Made by a program: the position numbers and the translations under genes. Positions 1-6,836 of a stretch of DNA of 7,649 nt are shown in pieces (positions within the stretch are counted from its first letter, which is position 1; every line of letters begins with the position of its first letter). The notes under the pieces were generated by a model. That model saw only the letters and a program-made list of their open reading frames with translations. It did not search any database and was not told the origin of the DNA. The stretch spans positions 2,815-10,463 of the forward strand of contig DXVA01000145.1 in assembly GCA_019408975.1 (NCBI GenBank). The letters are read 5' to 3'. This DNA comes from Lentisphaeria bacterium. Lineage in GTDB: Bacteria; Verrucomicrobiota; Lentisphaeria; Victivallales; UBA1829.

Positions 1-458
1 TGCGGGAGTTCGAAGTGTTCGGGAAGCCCTGCCGCAATCGGGTGCGCCGGCTCAATGTTCCAGATGCGCTCCTTTTCCCCGACTTCGCGCCATTTGAGAT
101 TGCAGGTCGTACCAAGCATCTTCATGAAGATTTTGGACTTGTGCCCGGAGTGAAGAACAATGAGCCCCATGCCTTCCTGAACACGTTTCTGAACGCGGTC
201 GACGATCTCGTCCTTGACTTCGCCATGCGCCATGTGCCCCCACCAGAAAAGAACATCGGTCTTATTCAGAAGTTCCTGGCTGAGCCCGTGTTCTTCATCC
301 TTGTCAAGCCACGCATAGCTGACGTCGAAAGCTCCGTCTTCGAGAAGCGCCTCGCCGACCGCGACATGGATTCCCTGCGGATATGCCTTTTTGCAGGCTT
401 CATGCTGAAGTTCATGGCGGTACTCGTTCCATACGGTGACATTGATCTTCCTGTCCAT
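1..458 (-). CDS. ThuA-family protein (trehalose-utilisation type), 3' end beyond window
   Basis: Reading leftwards from ATG 458 gives 152 residues without a stop before the window edge; ThuA proteins are usually about 240 residues, so roughly the first 60% is present. Visible family features are WNEYRHE (10-16), WWGHMAHGE (72-80), the LHSGHKSKIF segment (102-111) and HPIAAGLPEHFELP (139-152). ThuA has a class I glutamine-amidotransferase-like fold and is linked to uptake or oxidation of trehalose and related disaccharides in rhizobia; in Lentisphaerota, Planctomycetes and Bacteroidota the exact substrate is generally unknown. There is no signal peptide, so it is probably cytoplasmic. Two consecutive ATGs exist (461 and 458). 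The GAGG at 464-467 (minus strand) lies 5 nt from the ATG at 458 but only 2 nt from 461, which favours 458. The gene is divergent from the AraC regulator, its likely controller (inference). The family call is firm; the substrate is not. Confidence 0.9.
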   Translation of the reverse strand, partial: MDRKINVTVWNEYRHELQHEACKKAYPQGIHVAVGEALLEDGAFDVSYAWLDKDEEHGLSQELLNKTDVLFWWGHMAHGEVKDEIVDRVQKRVQEGMGLIVLHSGHKSKIFMKMLGTTCNLKWREVGEKERIWNIEPAHPIAAGLPEHFELP

Positions 459-522
459 CATTGCCTCTTTGTTTTTGTTGGATATCTTTGTTTTGTGACG
501 ATTGTTTTCTTTCTTTATTTTT

Positions 523-550
523 AATTTATTAGCTTGAAAAAGAGTTTCAA
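523..550 (-). promoter_or_regulatory. Putative promoter of the thuA-like gene
   Basis: On the minus strand TTGAAA (550-545) is followed after 16 bp by TAAATT (528-523), a 4/6 match to the -10 consensus. It crosses over the promoter proposed for the araC gene, so polymerase could occupy only one at a time. Weaker than the plus-strand promoter; predicted by eye. Confidence 0.3.
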
Positions 551-551
551 G
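533..551. repeat. Perfect 7-bp inverted repeat, candidate operator
   Basis: CTTGAAA (533-539) and TTTCAAG (545-551) are exact inverted copies around the 5-bp centre AAGAG. The site lies in the divergent thuA-like/araC intergenic region. Each arm contains a TTGAAA that can act as the -35 box of one of the two opposed promoters, so a protein bound here would affect both genes. The symmetry is seen directly; its use as an operator is inferred. AraC-family proteins often bind direct repeats, so another regulator type, or no regulator, is also possible. Confidence 0.45.
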
Positions 552-561
552 AAGTTATAAA
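534..561 (+). promoter_or_regulatory. Putative sigma70-type promoter of the araC-family gene
   Basis: TTGAAA (534-539), a 16-bp spacer and TATAAA (556-561) give a good match to the sigma70 consensus in the AT-rich intergenic stretch. Transcription would start near 568, leaving a leader of about 37 nt before the GTG at 605. This supports the 605 start over the upstream in-frame candidates. Predicted by eye only. Confidence 0.45.
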
Positions 562-604
562 TATACAAAATGTGATATTAATGTTACAATTTGTGAGGAT
601 TGCC

Positions 605-1456
605 GTGGGAAATTACGAGGATATCCGACTCTGGTCGGTGCGTTTTCAGCTGCTGAGGCCGATGGAGACACTTCCGGTGCCTTATGAAGTCGTACTGGAG
701 AAACAGGTCTCCCCCACCTACCATCTGGAGGGGCGCGGACGTCCGCAGGATCACGCGCAGATTGTCTGCACCATATCCGGCGAAGGAGCGTTCCGCCACA
801 AGGAAAAAGTTTACAAGCTGACTCCGGGCATGGCATTCATGGCGCAGCTCGGCGATCCCGATACCGCTTATTATTATCCGGGGCACGCGACGGAACCGTG
901 GCTTTTTCTATGGATTTCATTCGACGGTTTCCGCTCCGTTGAAATCATTCATGAGATGAACGAACGTTACGGTTATGTATTCCGCCTGCCGCTCGACACG
1001 GGCTTCGTGAAGCACCTGGAAACATACAGGAGCCAGCGCGGCACCATACGTTTCGTGACGCCGACGGAAGGTGCGAAGATTGTACACGACGCACTGGCGA
1101 GCCTCGGCGACACGATTGAACGCCCGGAAATGCTTTCGCGCCGAAGCGAACTGGTCCGCGCCGCGCAGGAGCTGATTACGACACATCTGGACCGTTCCCT
1201 TGATCTGGAGGCGATCGCAGGCGAACTTCACGTTTCACGCGAGCACCTGAGCCGTGTCTTCACGGCACAGACGGGAATCAGCCCCGGCGCATTTGCGACA
1301 CAGGAGCGGATGCACCTGGCGGGGCGTCTTCTGCGCGACCGCAATCTGAACTGCAAGGATATCGCCGCACGGCTCGGATTCGAGTCCGCCAGCAGTTTCG
1401 CCCGCGCGTTCCGGGCGCACTACAAAGTCAGCCCGACCCAGTATCTCAACAGTTAG
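605..1456 (+). CDS. AraC-family transcriptional regulator
   Basis: The protein has 283 residues from GTG 605. The N-terminal half looks like an AraC-type cupin sensor domain, with a GEGAFRHKEKVYKLTPGMAF segment (59-78) and an aromatic FLWISFDGF stretch (101-109). The C-terminal hundred residues carry two helix-turn-helix units: LDLEAIAGELHVSREHLSRVF (199-219) and the more conserved KDIAARLGFESASSFARAFR (251-270), followed by the typical VSPTQY ending (275-280). Such proteins bind a sugar or other small ligand through the cupin and activate nearby promoters. The start was chosen because GAGG at 595-598 lies 6 nt before GTG 605 and the likely promoter ends near 561; ATG 581 and GTG 572 are in frame but have no ribosome binding site. 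It is divergent from the ThuA-like gene and converges with the aminopeptidase gene. Family certain; ligand unknown. Confidence 0.93.
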   Translation: MGNYEDIRLWSVRFQLLRPMETLPVPYEVVLEKQVSPTYHLEGRGRPQDHAQIVCTISGEGAFRHKEKVYKLTPGMAFMAQLGDPDTAYYYPGHATEPWLFLWISFDGFRSVEIIHEMNERYGYVFRLPLDTGFVKHLETYRSQRGTIRFVTPTEGAKIVHDALASLGDTIERPEMLSRRSELVRAAQELITTHLDRSLDLEAIAGELHVSREHLSRVFTAQTGISPGAFATQERMHLAGRLLRDRNLNCKDIAARLGFESASSFARAFRAHYKVSPTQYLNS

Positions 1457-1460
1457 AAAA

Positions 1461-2246
1461 TCACCAGTTGAAGAAAAGAGCCTCCTCCACGGAGCCAACC
1501 GTCAGTTCATAGGTTCTGGCGTCGAGGTGACGGTACGCCTTATTGTCCGGCAGACGGCACCGGGACACCAGTTCCAGTTTCAACGTGACCGGCGAAGTGA
1601 TTTTCAGCATCGGCATTCCGGGCGCTTTTCTCACCGCCTCCATGCTCTTTTCTGTAATCAATGCTCTGGTCTTTTCCAGCGACGGCATCCGTGCGCCGTT
1701 GCAGGAAAACCCTTTTTTGACCTGGCATGTGACGACTTGAGGGAGCCAGTCCCGCGCTTCCAGACAGGTCTTGTCGTCGCCTGAAACCATGATGACCGGA
1801 ACCCCGTGTTCCGCGGCGATTGCCGCGTCTATGCCGATTTCCCCGGCTTCGCGTCCGTTCAGCCACGCATGCTGCCAGCCTGCGGAACTCATGGTGTGTT
1901 CGCAGACAGCTCCGATGGTACCGCCTTTTGCATGATATCCCAGCAGGATCAGCCCGGCGCTCCCTTCAATGTCGGCAAAACGTTCACCGGGAGTGTCGCC
2001 GTCGATCAGGTCGGCGCGCGGGTCGATCATGGCACGGGTCACATTGAACCCGCCGCCGTGGCAATCCTTCACAATCACTTCCGTCGCCCCGCCCTGAAAA
2101 CATCCCTCCACACATGCGTTGATGTCGCCTGCCATCAGGGCACGCCCTTCAGCGACCAGGTCCGGGCGGTTTTTCGAGGCGCTTACATAGCTTGAACTGC
2201 TGATGCCGCTGATTCCCTCGATATCGGTCATAATGTAAATCTTCAT
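1461..2246 (-). CDS. M55-family D-aminopeptidase (DppA-like)
   Basis: This 261-residue protein matches the M55 metallopeptidase family, typified by Bacillus subtilis DppA, a zinc D-aminopeptidase that releases N-terminal D-Ala and forms a decamer. The metal-site pattern is visible: D8 and E10 in MTDIEGISG, H63 in KDCHGG, H105 in LGYHAKGG, and a glutamate in NGREAGEIG (E136 by motif, E133 nearby). H117 in CEHTMS corresponds to the family's conserved active-site histidine. Length is close to the family norm. There is no signal peptide, so it should be cytoplasmic. ATG 2246 fits the family N-terminus (MKIYIMTDIEG) and has AAGGGA at 2260-2255 on the minus strand, 8 nt away and overlapping the stop of the upstream gene, which suggests translational coupling. 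It is the last gene of the minus-strand operon. A role in using D-amino-acid peptides is inferred from the family; substrate unproven. Confidence 0.93.
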   Translation of the reverse strand: MKIYIMTDIEGISGISSSSYVSASKNRPDLVAEGRALMAGDINACVEGCFQGGATEVIVKDCHGGGFNVTRAMIDPRADLIDGDTPGERFADIEGSAGLILLGYHAKGGTIGAVCEHTMSSAGWQHAWLNGREAGEIGIDAAIAAEHGVPVIMVSGDDKTCLEARDWLPQVVTCQVKKGFSCNGARMPSLEKTRALITEKSMEAVRKAPGMPMLKITSPVTLKLELVSRCRLPDNKAYRHLDARTYELTVGSVEEALFFNW

Positions 2247-2258
2247 TTCTCTGTTCCC

Positions 2259-3143
2259 TTACCTGGCGGGCATTTGAAAAAGTGCCTCATTGCCTTTTTT
2301 ATAATCCATGAACTCCTGATTGTTCACCGGCTTTTTGTTTTCCCACAGTCCGAACCGCCAGCAATCCGCTTTCGGGTCGAGCGTAAAGCGAAAATCCATG
2401 ATGTAAATTTTCCCGAACCATACTCTTCCCGCCAGGATTCCTTTCCAGTCCACAGCCATGAAACAAGGGCCCTGCGCTTTCGGTGTATTGGATGGCTCGA
2501 ACGCCTTGTCATACATTATGAAGGAGGCATCCGCAGGGGCAAGCTTCACCCATGCCGTGTTTCCGGGAGATGGAATGATTCGTGCGGGAGTCTGTATCTC
2601 CCGCTGATAACGGTCGTCCCGTTTGCCCCCGTTGGGAACGCTGTAGGACGGGTAGACCGAGAACGCCAGCTCGGCGCGTTCGACCGTTCCTTCCGACGCA
2701 GGGTCTTTGCGCCACTCCATGAACAGCATCGGGGACTGCTCCGTCATATAAAAACGAAGCGTCATCCTGATGCCGTCGAAGTTGTAAAGAGCATCGACTC
2801 CGGCAATGCCGTCGCGGCTGAATGTTTCGATGGACTTCGGTTCCAGTTCGACGCTGCTGATGCCGTTGACCGTCAGCCGTGTGAAGTCGCGCGATACGAA
2901 GCCCTGCCAGAAGACCGGTTCGGGAAGTCCGACCAGAACTTTGCCCGGGCTCTTTGCCGTCGGCTTGACCCACTGGAAGTAGACCAGATATGCGTTTGCG
3001 TCATTGCGGATCGAAAAGTATTCCGCCCTGCCGTAAAGTTTGCTCGAAGCGTGATAGCTGCGTTTGACCTTTTCCGCCATCGGAGCGGCAGCCCATGCCG
3101 TTCCCATCAGAATTGCCATGCCGAAAATCAGTAGTTTTTTCAT
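2259..3143 (-). CDS. Secreted protein of unknown function, 294 residues
   Basis: I do not recognise the family. The N-terminus (MKKLLIFGMAILMGTAWA) is a good Sec signal peptide with likely cleavage after AWA at residue 18; there is no lipobox cysteine and no later membrane helix, so the protein should be periplasmic or exported. The mature part is rich in aromatics and in alternating hydrophobic/polar stretches such as MTLRFYMTEQSPMLFMEWR (126-144) and VWFGKIYIMDFRFTLD (221-236), suggesting a beta-sandwich fold (inference). Two cysteines (207 and 241) are present. ATG 3143 is preceded by AAAGGAGA with GGAG 8 nt away, lying inside the end of the upstream DUF4838 gene; that gene's TGA is only 3 bp from this ATG, so the two are almost certainly co-translated. 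The tight coupling suggests a partner or accessory factor for the DUF4838 protein. Confidence 0.85.
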   Translation of the reverse strand: MKKLLIFGMAILMGTAWAAAPMAEKVKRSYHASSKLYGRAEYFSIRNDANAYLVYFQWVKPTAKSPGKVLVGLPEPVFWQGFVSRDFTRLTVNGISSVELEPKSIETFSRDGIAGVDALYNFDGIRMTLRFYMTEQSPMLFMEWRKDPASEGTVERAELAFSVYPSYSVPNGGKRDDRYQREIQTPARIIPSPGNTAWVKLAPADASFIMYDKAFEPSNTPKAQGPCFMAVDWKGILAGRVWFGKIYIMDFRFTLDPKADCWRFGLWENKKPVNNQEFMDYKKGNEALFQMPAR

Positions 3144-3146
3144 TGT

Positions 3147-5660
3147 TCAGTCTCCTTTCCCCATGAATTTGAATTTTCCCCATAATGAATGGTTGTGATT
3201 GTTGCCCATCGTAATGGAATACCCGGAGTATTCCACGGGCTTTTTATCCTCTCCGAGTTTATTGTTGACGAGATTGCCGAACCAGGTCTGGTAAGCTCCG
3301 GGCGCTTTCCTTTGATGCATGCCGCCGAACGGGATGAACAGCTCGACGGTCCAGCTGTTTTCCGTAACGGACACGGCGCGCTTTGCTCCTGCACACTCCC
3401 ATTTCGCATCCAGCCCGGCTTCCATGGGCTTCTCCACTTTATAGGCGTCGCTCCAGTCATTGCCGGGGGAAACCGCGAACTGGTAATAGACCTCCTTTTC
3501 CGTTCCCGGCGAAAGGAAGAATTCGATGTTGTCGCTTCCGAACCAGACATCCCCTTTGTTGATGACGGGTTTGCCGGAGCAGGTGAAGGCGAGATAAACT
3601 CCGTTTTTATCCCAGAGCATTCTTCCCTGCGGCTTCGACGGCAGTTCCGCGCCGCCTCCCTTTGCATCCTGCATCGGAATCACGCCTGCACGACTCCAGA
3701 CTTTTTCATCCAGTTTTCCGTCAATCGCAATCCGGTCGTTCCTGCCGAGCTGTTTCACCTCATACACGGGAATCACGAGCGAGGCGTAGGCGCGTGCGGC
3801 AGTAAAATCCTTCTGCCACGGCGCGGCGAAAAACTCCACGCGCTGACGCTCGATGCTGCCGGGCGCGGTTGCGGCGAGCGCTTCTTTCAGATACGCCTCC
3901 AGGCGGTCGATCGTGGGAACATTGTAGGCGCGGTAGAGACGGTCCGGGGTAACGTTCGTGTTTGCAACAGAAATCGGTTCCCTGTTAATTCCGGCGATAT
4001 AAACCTTTTCCCACCGTTCCACGAGCAGACTGTAAAACGCCTTGAGGGCGGCTCCGGCTTTTTTGCCGTAAAGTTTTTCCCAATGTTCCTCCAATGCGGC
4101 ATCATAATCGAAATCGGGATTCCAGAATGCGCGGTAGACTGCATAGTAGGAGTAGTAATAGTTCCAGCGAAGCCCGGATGCGTCAAAGAAAAGCCCGTCG
4201 CGGGAGAGCCATGGACGGATGCAGTTGATGTAATCGCGCATATAGCGCCCCTGAATCGCCTGTGTGAACGCCGTTCCCTGCGCCCCGTAAGTCCACGCTG
4301 TGACCTGCCGTTTGCCGAGCACGTCATACCAGCCCTTGAAGATCTCCTGCCACTGTCTTCGGGAGGCTTCGGCTTTGCTCATGACGATTCTGCCGGAACA
4401 GACCTGAACATCGATGTTGTCGGGAATGTTTTTGCAGACGACGGGCGGCAGGGTATAGTTATGGTATGCCAGCACTCCGAGGCGTTTGCCGGGCAGTTCC
4501 TTTTTCAGTTCATTGCCGATCCATGTATAGAAATTCACGTAAAGATCGGACAGCATTCCGGCGCGATTCCCGCGGCGCGATGCGGGAAAGAGGTGTTTGT
4601 TTTTCTCGCTGATCAGGTCATGAACGAAAGTGTCCGCCTGCCCGAACAGGACATATTCCGAGTTCGGCGGATACCAGGTGCGTTTGCCGTCGCTCCACGG
4701 TGCGCGCCATCTGCCGTCCGTATCATAATATTTTTTGAACGCCTGTACGAGAAGCTTCGCCAGCTCAGGATTGGTGATGTCCATCAGATTTCCGATATGC
4801 GTCGCCGGATTGTAATACTGATATCCTCTGGTGTCGGTGAAAAAAATCGTATTCTTCCTGTCGGGATAAGCCGCCAGGAGAAAATGCGGGTCAGGGGTAT
4901 GGCAGACGTCATTGAAACGTGTGGACATCGCCATGCGCCATGCAAGATCGAACCGGTTTTCATTTTTCACGCCTTTCCACGGCATTCCTTTCCGGAAGTC
5001 CAGATTATAAGCGTAATTGTAACGGTTGCGGAAATACGGCTCATCGGTATATGAGAGAGGCTTCACCGTCAAGTTCGCGAGTTTCGGGGCGACGATTCCG
5101 ATGCCCGGATAATAATAGCGGACTCCCAGGACGCGTTCGATGAAATCATACGCTCCGTTGAGCGTGCCGTTGATCCGGTAACGGCTCCAGTCCATGGAGT
5201 TGTAAGTACCCGGAACCAGCGAACCGTCATGTCCGGCGATCACGATGCCGCGGTCGAAGCTTTTCACGAGGAACGCTTCTTTTGGAAGCTCCAGCGGTTT
5301 CAGCCCGAGCCGGTCCGTCAGAGAACTTTTTCCCACGGCAATGACATACGGCGCTTTTTCCGCCGCTTCCGAACCCGCATCCACGACTTCCGGTTTTTGC
5401 CCGGTCGTTCGTTCCAGTGCGTCCGTCAACGCCTCAACCGCCAGCGTGATCGACCGCCAGTGCCGGGGCGTGTCCTTTTCCGCCTTTTTGTCTACGGCGA
5501 TTACAAAATTCAATTTACCGTCTTTTATCAGCGGAATGCCGGCGTGTTTCGGCGTTTCCCCGAATTTTACCGGGTTCAGCGCCGGGTTTGCATACGGCTC
5601 CGGCGCGGCGGAAACCGCCAGTGCGGCAAGAGCGCAGCCAAGAAACAGCAGTGCTTTCAT
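3147..5660 (-). CDS. Secreted DUF4838 protein with CBM9-like C-terminal domain
   Basis: 837 residues from ATG 5660. Residues 1-18 form a signal peptide (cleavage after VSA). Residues about 50-200 resemble the N-terminal domain of GH67 alpha-glucuronidases, with PYVIAVGKSS (104-113) and GAYDFIERVLGVRYYYPG (169-186). The central part to about 520 matches the DUF4838 layout, a putative barrel domain of uncharacterised glycan-active proteins, including LAYHNYTLPP (387-396). Residues about 640-837 look like a family 9 carbohydrate-binding domain: IDGKLDEKVW (646-655), SDNIEFFLSPG (709-719), SWTVELFIPFGG (769-780). I infer a secreted polysaccharide- or glycoprotein-degrading enzyme; no reaction can be assigned. 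The GGAG at 5674-5671 is 10 nt from ATG 5660 but only 1 nt from ATG 5669 (three residues longer), so 5660 is preferred. The Cys-rich ND..C.C..C motif I associate with many DUF4838 members is not apparent. Confidence 0.88.
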   Translation of the reverse strand: MKALLFLGCALAALAVSAAPEPYANPALNPVKFGETPKHAGIPLIKDGKLNFVIAVDKKAEKDTPRHWRSITLAVEALTDALERTTGQKPEVVDAGSEAAEKAPYVIAVGKSSLTDRLGLKPLELPKEAFLVKSFDRGIVIAGHDGSLVPGTYNSMDWSRYRINGTLNGAYDFIERVLGVRYYYPGIGIVAPKLANLTVKPLSYTDEPYFRNRYNYAYNLDFRKGMPWKGVKNENRFDLAWRMAMSTRFNDVCHTPDPHFLLAAYPDRKNTIFFTDTRGYQYYNPATHIGNLMDITNPELAKLLVQAFKKYYDTDGRWRAPWSDGKRTWYPPNSEYVLFGQADTFVHDLISEKNKHLFPASRRGNRAGMLSDLYVNFYTWIGNELKKELPGKRLGVLAYHNYTLPPVVCKNIPDNIDVQVCSGRIVMSKAEASRRQWQEIFKGWYDVLGKRQVTAWTYGAQGTAFTQAIQGRYMRDYINCIRPWLSRDGLFFDASGLRWNYYYSYYAVYRAFWNPDFDYDAALEEHWEKLYGKKAGAALKAFYSLLVERWEKVYIAGINREPISVANTNVTPDRLYRAYNVPTIDRLEAYLKEALAATAPGSIERQRVEFFAAPWQKDFTAARAYASLVIPVYEVKQLGRNDRIAIDGKLDEKVWSRAGVIPMQDAKGGGAELPSKPQGRMLWDKNGVYLAFTCSGKPVINKGDVWFGSDNIEFFLSPGTEKEVYYQFAVSPGNDWSDAYKVEKPMEAGLDAKWECAGAKRAVSVTENSWTVELFIPFGGMHQRKAPGAYQTWFGNLVNNKLGEDKKPVEYSGYSITMGNNHNHSLWGKFKFMGKGD

Positions 5661-5696
5661 CTGTATCATTCTCCTTTTGATTGAATATTTATGAAT

Positions 5697-6512
5697 TTAC
5701 TCTCCAAACCAGAATAACGCATCTTTTGTCCAGTGCGACGGCATTGTCATACTCCAGACGATACGTGCACGTGTAATATATTCCACATGACCATCGAGGA
5801 ATACGCCGTTCAGCCCGTTGCCGTGGCGACCAACTCCCATGTGTGCTGCGCCCTCAAAGAAATAACGCCCCTTTCCCGTATATGGTGCGGGATCATATCC
5901 TCCTGCTGTTAATTCTCCATATGCCCACCCCCCTGAAGTGTTGAACGCATTGTATTTGGTATCTGCCAACATTGCTTTTTTAGAAGGAGATTTTACTTTT
6001 GCCAAAGTTTTTACAGCCAGACTTCTGTAAGGTTCGCCACCGCTAGAACTGTAGAGATGACCTCCTATATTGAATTTGTTCAAACCATAATGCAAAAAGG
6101 CAAAACAGTCAACGTCAGTATTCAATGCCGGACATTTCAAGATACCTCTTCGGAATTTCTCCGGTATTGTATCCATACCTCTATTCGATGGATTCTGTAT
6201 GGTTATTTCACTGTTGGAAATACCCCAGTAGGAAGCAGCCAGATGCGCCCATGTAATCGTTCCGTGTTCATATCCAACGAAGCCACGGTTATCATAGCAT
6301 GCATCGGTCAAGTTCATCTGATAAGGCAGAATAATGTCGTTGTGATCCATGGCATAGCTGATCAGCCCGGCGCCGACCTGTTTGATATTGCTCTGGCAGG
6401 CTGCGCGTTTTGCCATGCCGCGTGCTTTGTTCAACGCCGGCAGGAGCATCGCCGCAAGAATCGCGATGATCGCAATCACGATCAGAAGCTCGATCAGTGT
6501 GAAAATTCTCAT
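5697..6512 (-). CDS. Prepilin-like protein with class III signal and H-X9-DG motif
   Basis: 271 residues from ATG 6512. The start MRIFTLIELL, followed by a hydrophobic helix (IVIAIIAILAAMLLPAL), is the N-terminal cleavage/methylation domain of type IV pilins and type II secretion pseudopilins; F4 would be +1 and E8 the +5 glutamate. The -1 residue is Ile rather than the usual Gly. CQSNIKQVGAGLISYAMDHND (39-59) and ILKCPAL (124-130) are typical of the large Lentisphaerota/Planctomycetes group, and H230 to D240-G241 (RHGNGLNGVFLDGHVEYI) is an exact H-X9-DG motif. These proteins are taken to be membrane-anchored and surface- or periplasm-exposed; their job is unknown. GAGG at 6522-6519 lies 6 nt before ATG 6512, fixing the start, although the frame stays open up to ATG 6920. 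It is 36 bp upstream of the DUF4838 gene with no terminator, so it probably leads that operon. Confidence 0.92.
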   Translation of the reverse strand: MRIFTLIELLIVIAIIAILAAMLLPALNKARGMAKRAACQSNIKQVGAGLISYAMDHNDIILPYQMNLTDACYDNRGFVGYEHGTITWAHLAASYWGISNSEITIQNPSNRGMDTIPEKFRRGILKCPALNTDVDCFAFLHYGLNKFNIGGHLYSSSGGEPYRSLAVKTLAKVKSPSKKAMLADTKYNAFNTSGGWAYGELTAGGYDPAPYTGKGRYFFEGAAHMGVGRHGNGLNGVFLDGHVEYITRARIVWSMTMPSHWTKDALFWFGE

Positions 6513-6561
6513 TTTCACCCTCGAAGTAAGAACAGAAGAACAGGGAACACGAAAGGAAGAA
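6484..6561 (-). repeat. Direct repeat copy A: pilin start region and leader
   Basis: This 78-bp segment matches 6703-6780 at 67 of 78 positions (counted by eye), 219 bp apart in the same orientation. It covers the ribosome binding site, the first ten codons of the intact prepilin-like gene (MRIFTLIELL) and about 50 bp of pyrimidine-rich leader. A second shared block farther upstream on the minus strand (about 6665-6702 here, 6815-6850 in the other copy; GGTATTTCATTCCGTCAG against GGCATTCCACTCAGACAG) shows that the repeated unit is larger than these 78 bp. Confidence 0.85.
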
Positions 6562-6569
6562 GTAGGGAA

Positions 6570-6609
6570 ACATTTGAACATTTGAACATTTGAACAATTC
6601 AACAATTGA
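6570..6609. repeat. Five tandem 8-mers, ACATTTGA type
   Basis: Three exact ACATTTGA units (6570-6577, 6578-6585, 6586-6593) are followed by ACAATTCA (6594-6601) and ACAATTGA (6602-6609). The array lies 58-97 nt upstream of the prepilin-like ATG. It falls in the part of leader copy A that copy B lacks, so it looks like an insertion or expansion within the module. Overlapping short inverted repeats (TTGAA-CAA-TTCAA, then TTCAA-CAA-TTGAA) could form weak hairpins. Confidence 0.85.
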
Positions 6610-6702
6610 ATGAAGAAAGAAGAAACAGGATCAGGAGAATGGCGATGTTCTGCCCTGTCCTGCTGACGGAATGAAATACCAATTTTACAACTTTTCCTCA
6701 TA

Positions 6703-6780
6703 AGAAGCTTGATCAGTGTGAAAATTCTCATTTTCGCCCTGGAAGCAAGAACAGAAAAGCAAGGAACTCTGAAGCAAGAA
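6703..6780 (-). pseudogene. Truncated second prepilin start, direct repeat copy B
   Basis: On the minus strand this copy has a ribosome-binding-like AGGG, an ATG at 6731-6729 and MRIFTLIKLL, nearly identical to the first ten residues of the intact gene. It then breaks off where the next leader module begins (reading MRKSCKIGISFRQ), losing the hydrophobic helix and the whole mature protein. The pattern is a head-to-tail duplication of the leader plus first codons, with the rest of the first copy absent. It could be a relic of recombination between prepilin genes, or a working leader peptide; the first is more likely. Confidence 0.7.
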
Positions 6781-6836
6781 GGAAAAATAAGGCAGGACCG
6801 GGATTGACTTCTGTCTGAGTGGAATGCCCTCTTTAA

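Noticed and set aside
15..524. Plus-strand open frame of 169 codons
   Set aside because: It is antisense to the ThuA-like gene, whose minus-strand translation has clear family motifs; the plus-strand tail runs through the AT-rich promoter region.
572..604. Upstream start codons (GTG 572, ATG 581) for the AraC-family gene
   Set aside because: Neither has a ribosome binding site, and the proposed promoter would start transcription near 568, leaving almost no leader; GTG 605 has GAGG at the right distance.
2274..3134. Plus-strand open frame of 286 codons
   Set aside because: It mirrors the secreted 294-residue gene on the minus strand, which has the signal peptide, ribosome binding site and operon context; the plus frame has none of these.
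3189..5054. Long plus-strand open frame (621 codons) antisense to the DUF4838 gene
   Set aside because: It lies wholly within a well-supported minus-strand gene with signal peptide and recognisable domains. Its translation shows no recognisable domain, and long antisense frames are common opposite GC-rich coding sequence.
6057..6593. Plus-strand open frame of 178 codons
   Set aside because: It is antisense to the prepilin-like gene and its leader and has no recognisable domain; the minus-strand gene is unambiguous.
6570..6609. 8-mer array as a CRISPR array or origin iterons
   Set aside because: The units are contiguous without spacers, too short for CRISPR repeats, and no replication gene or AT-rich unwinding region is associated.
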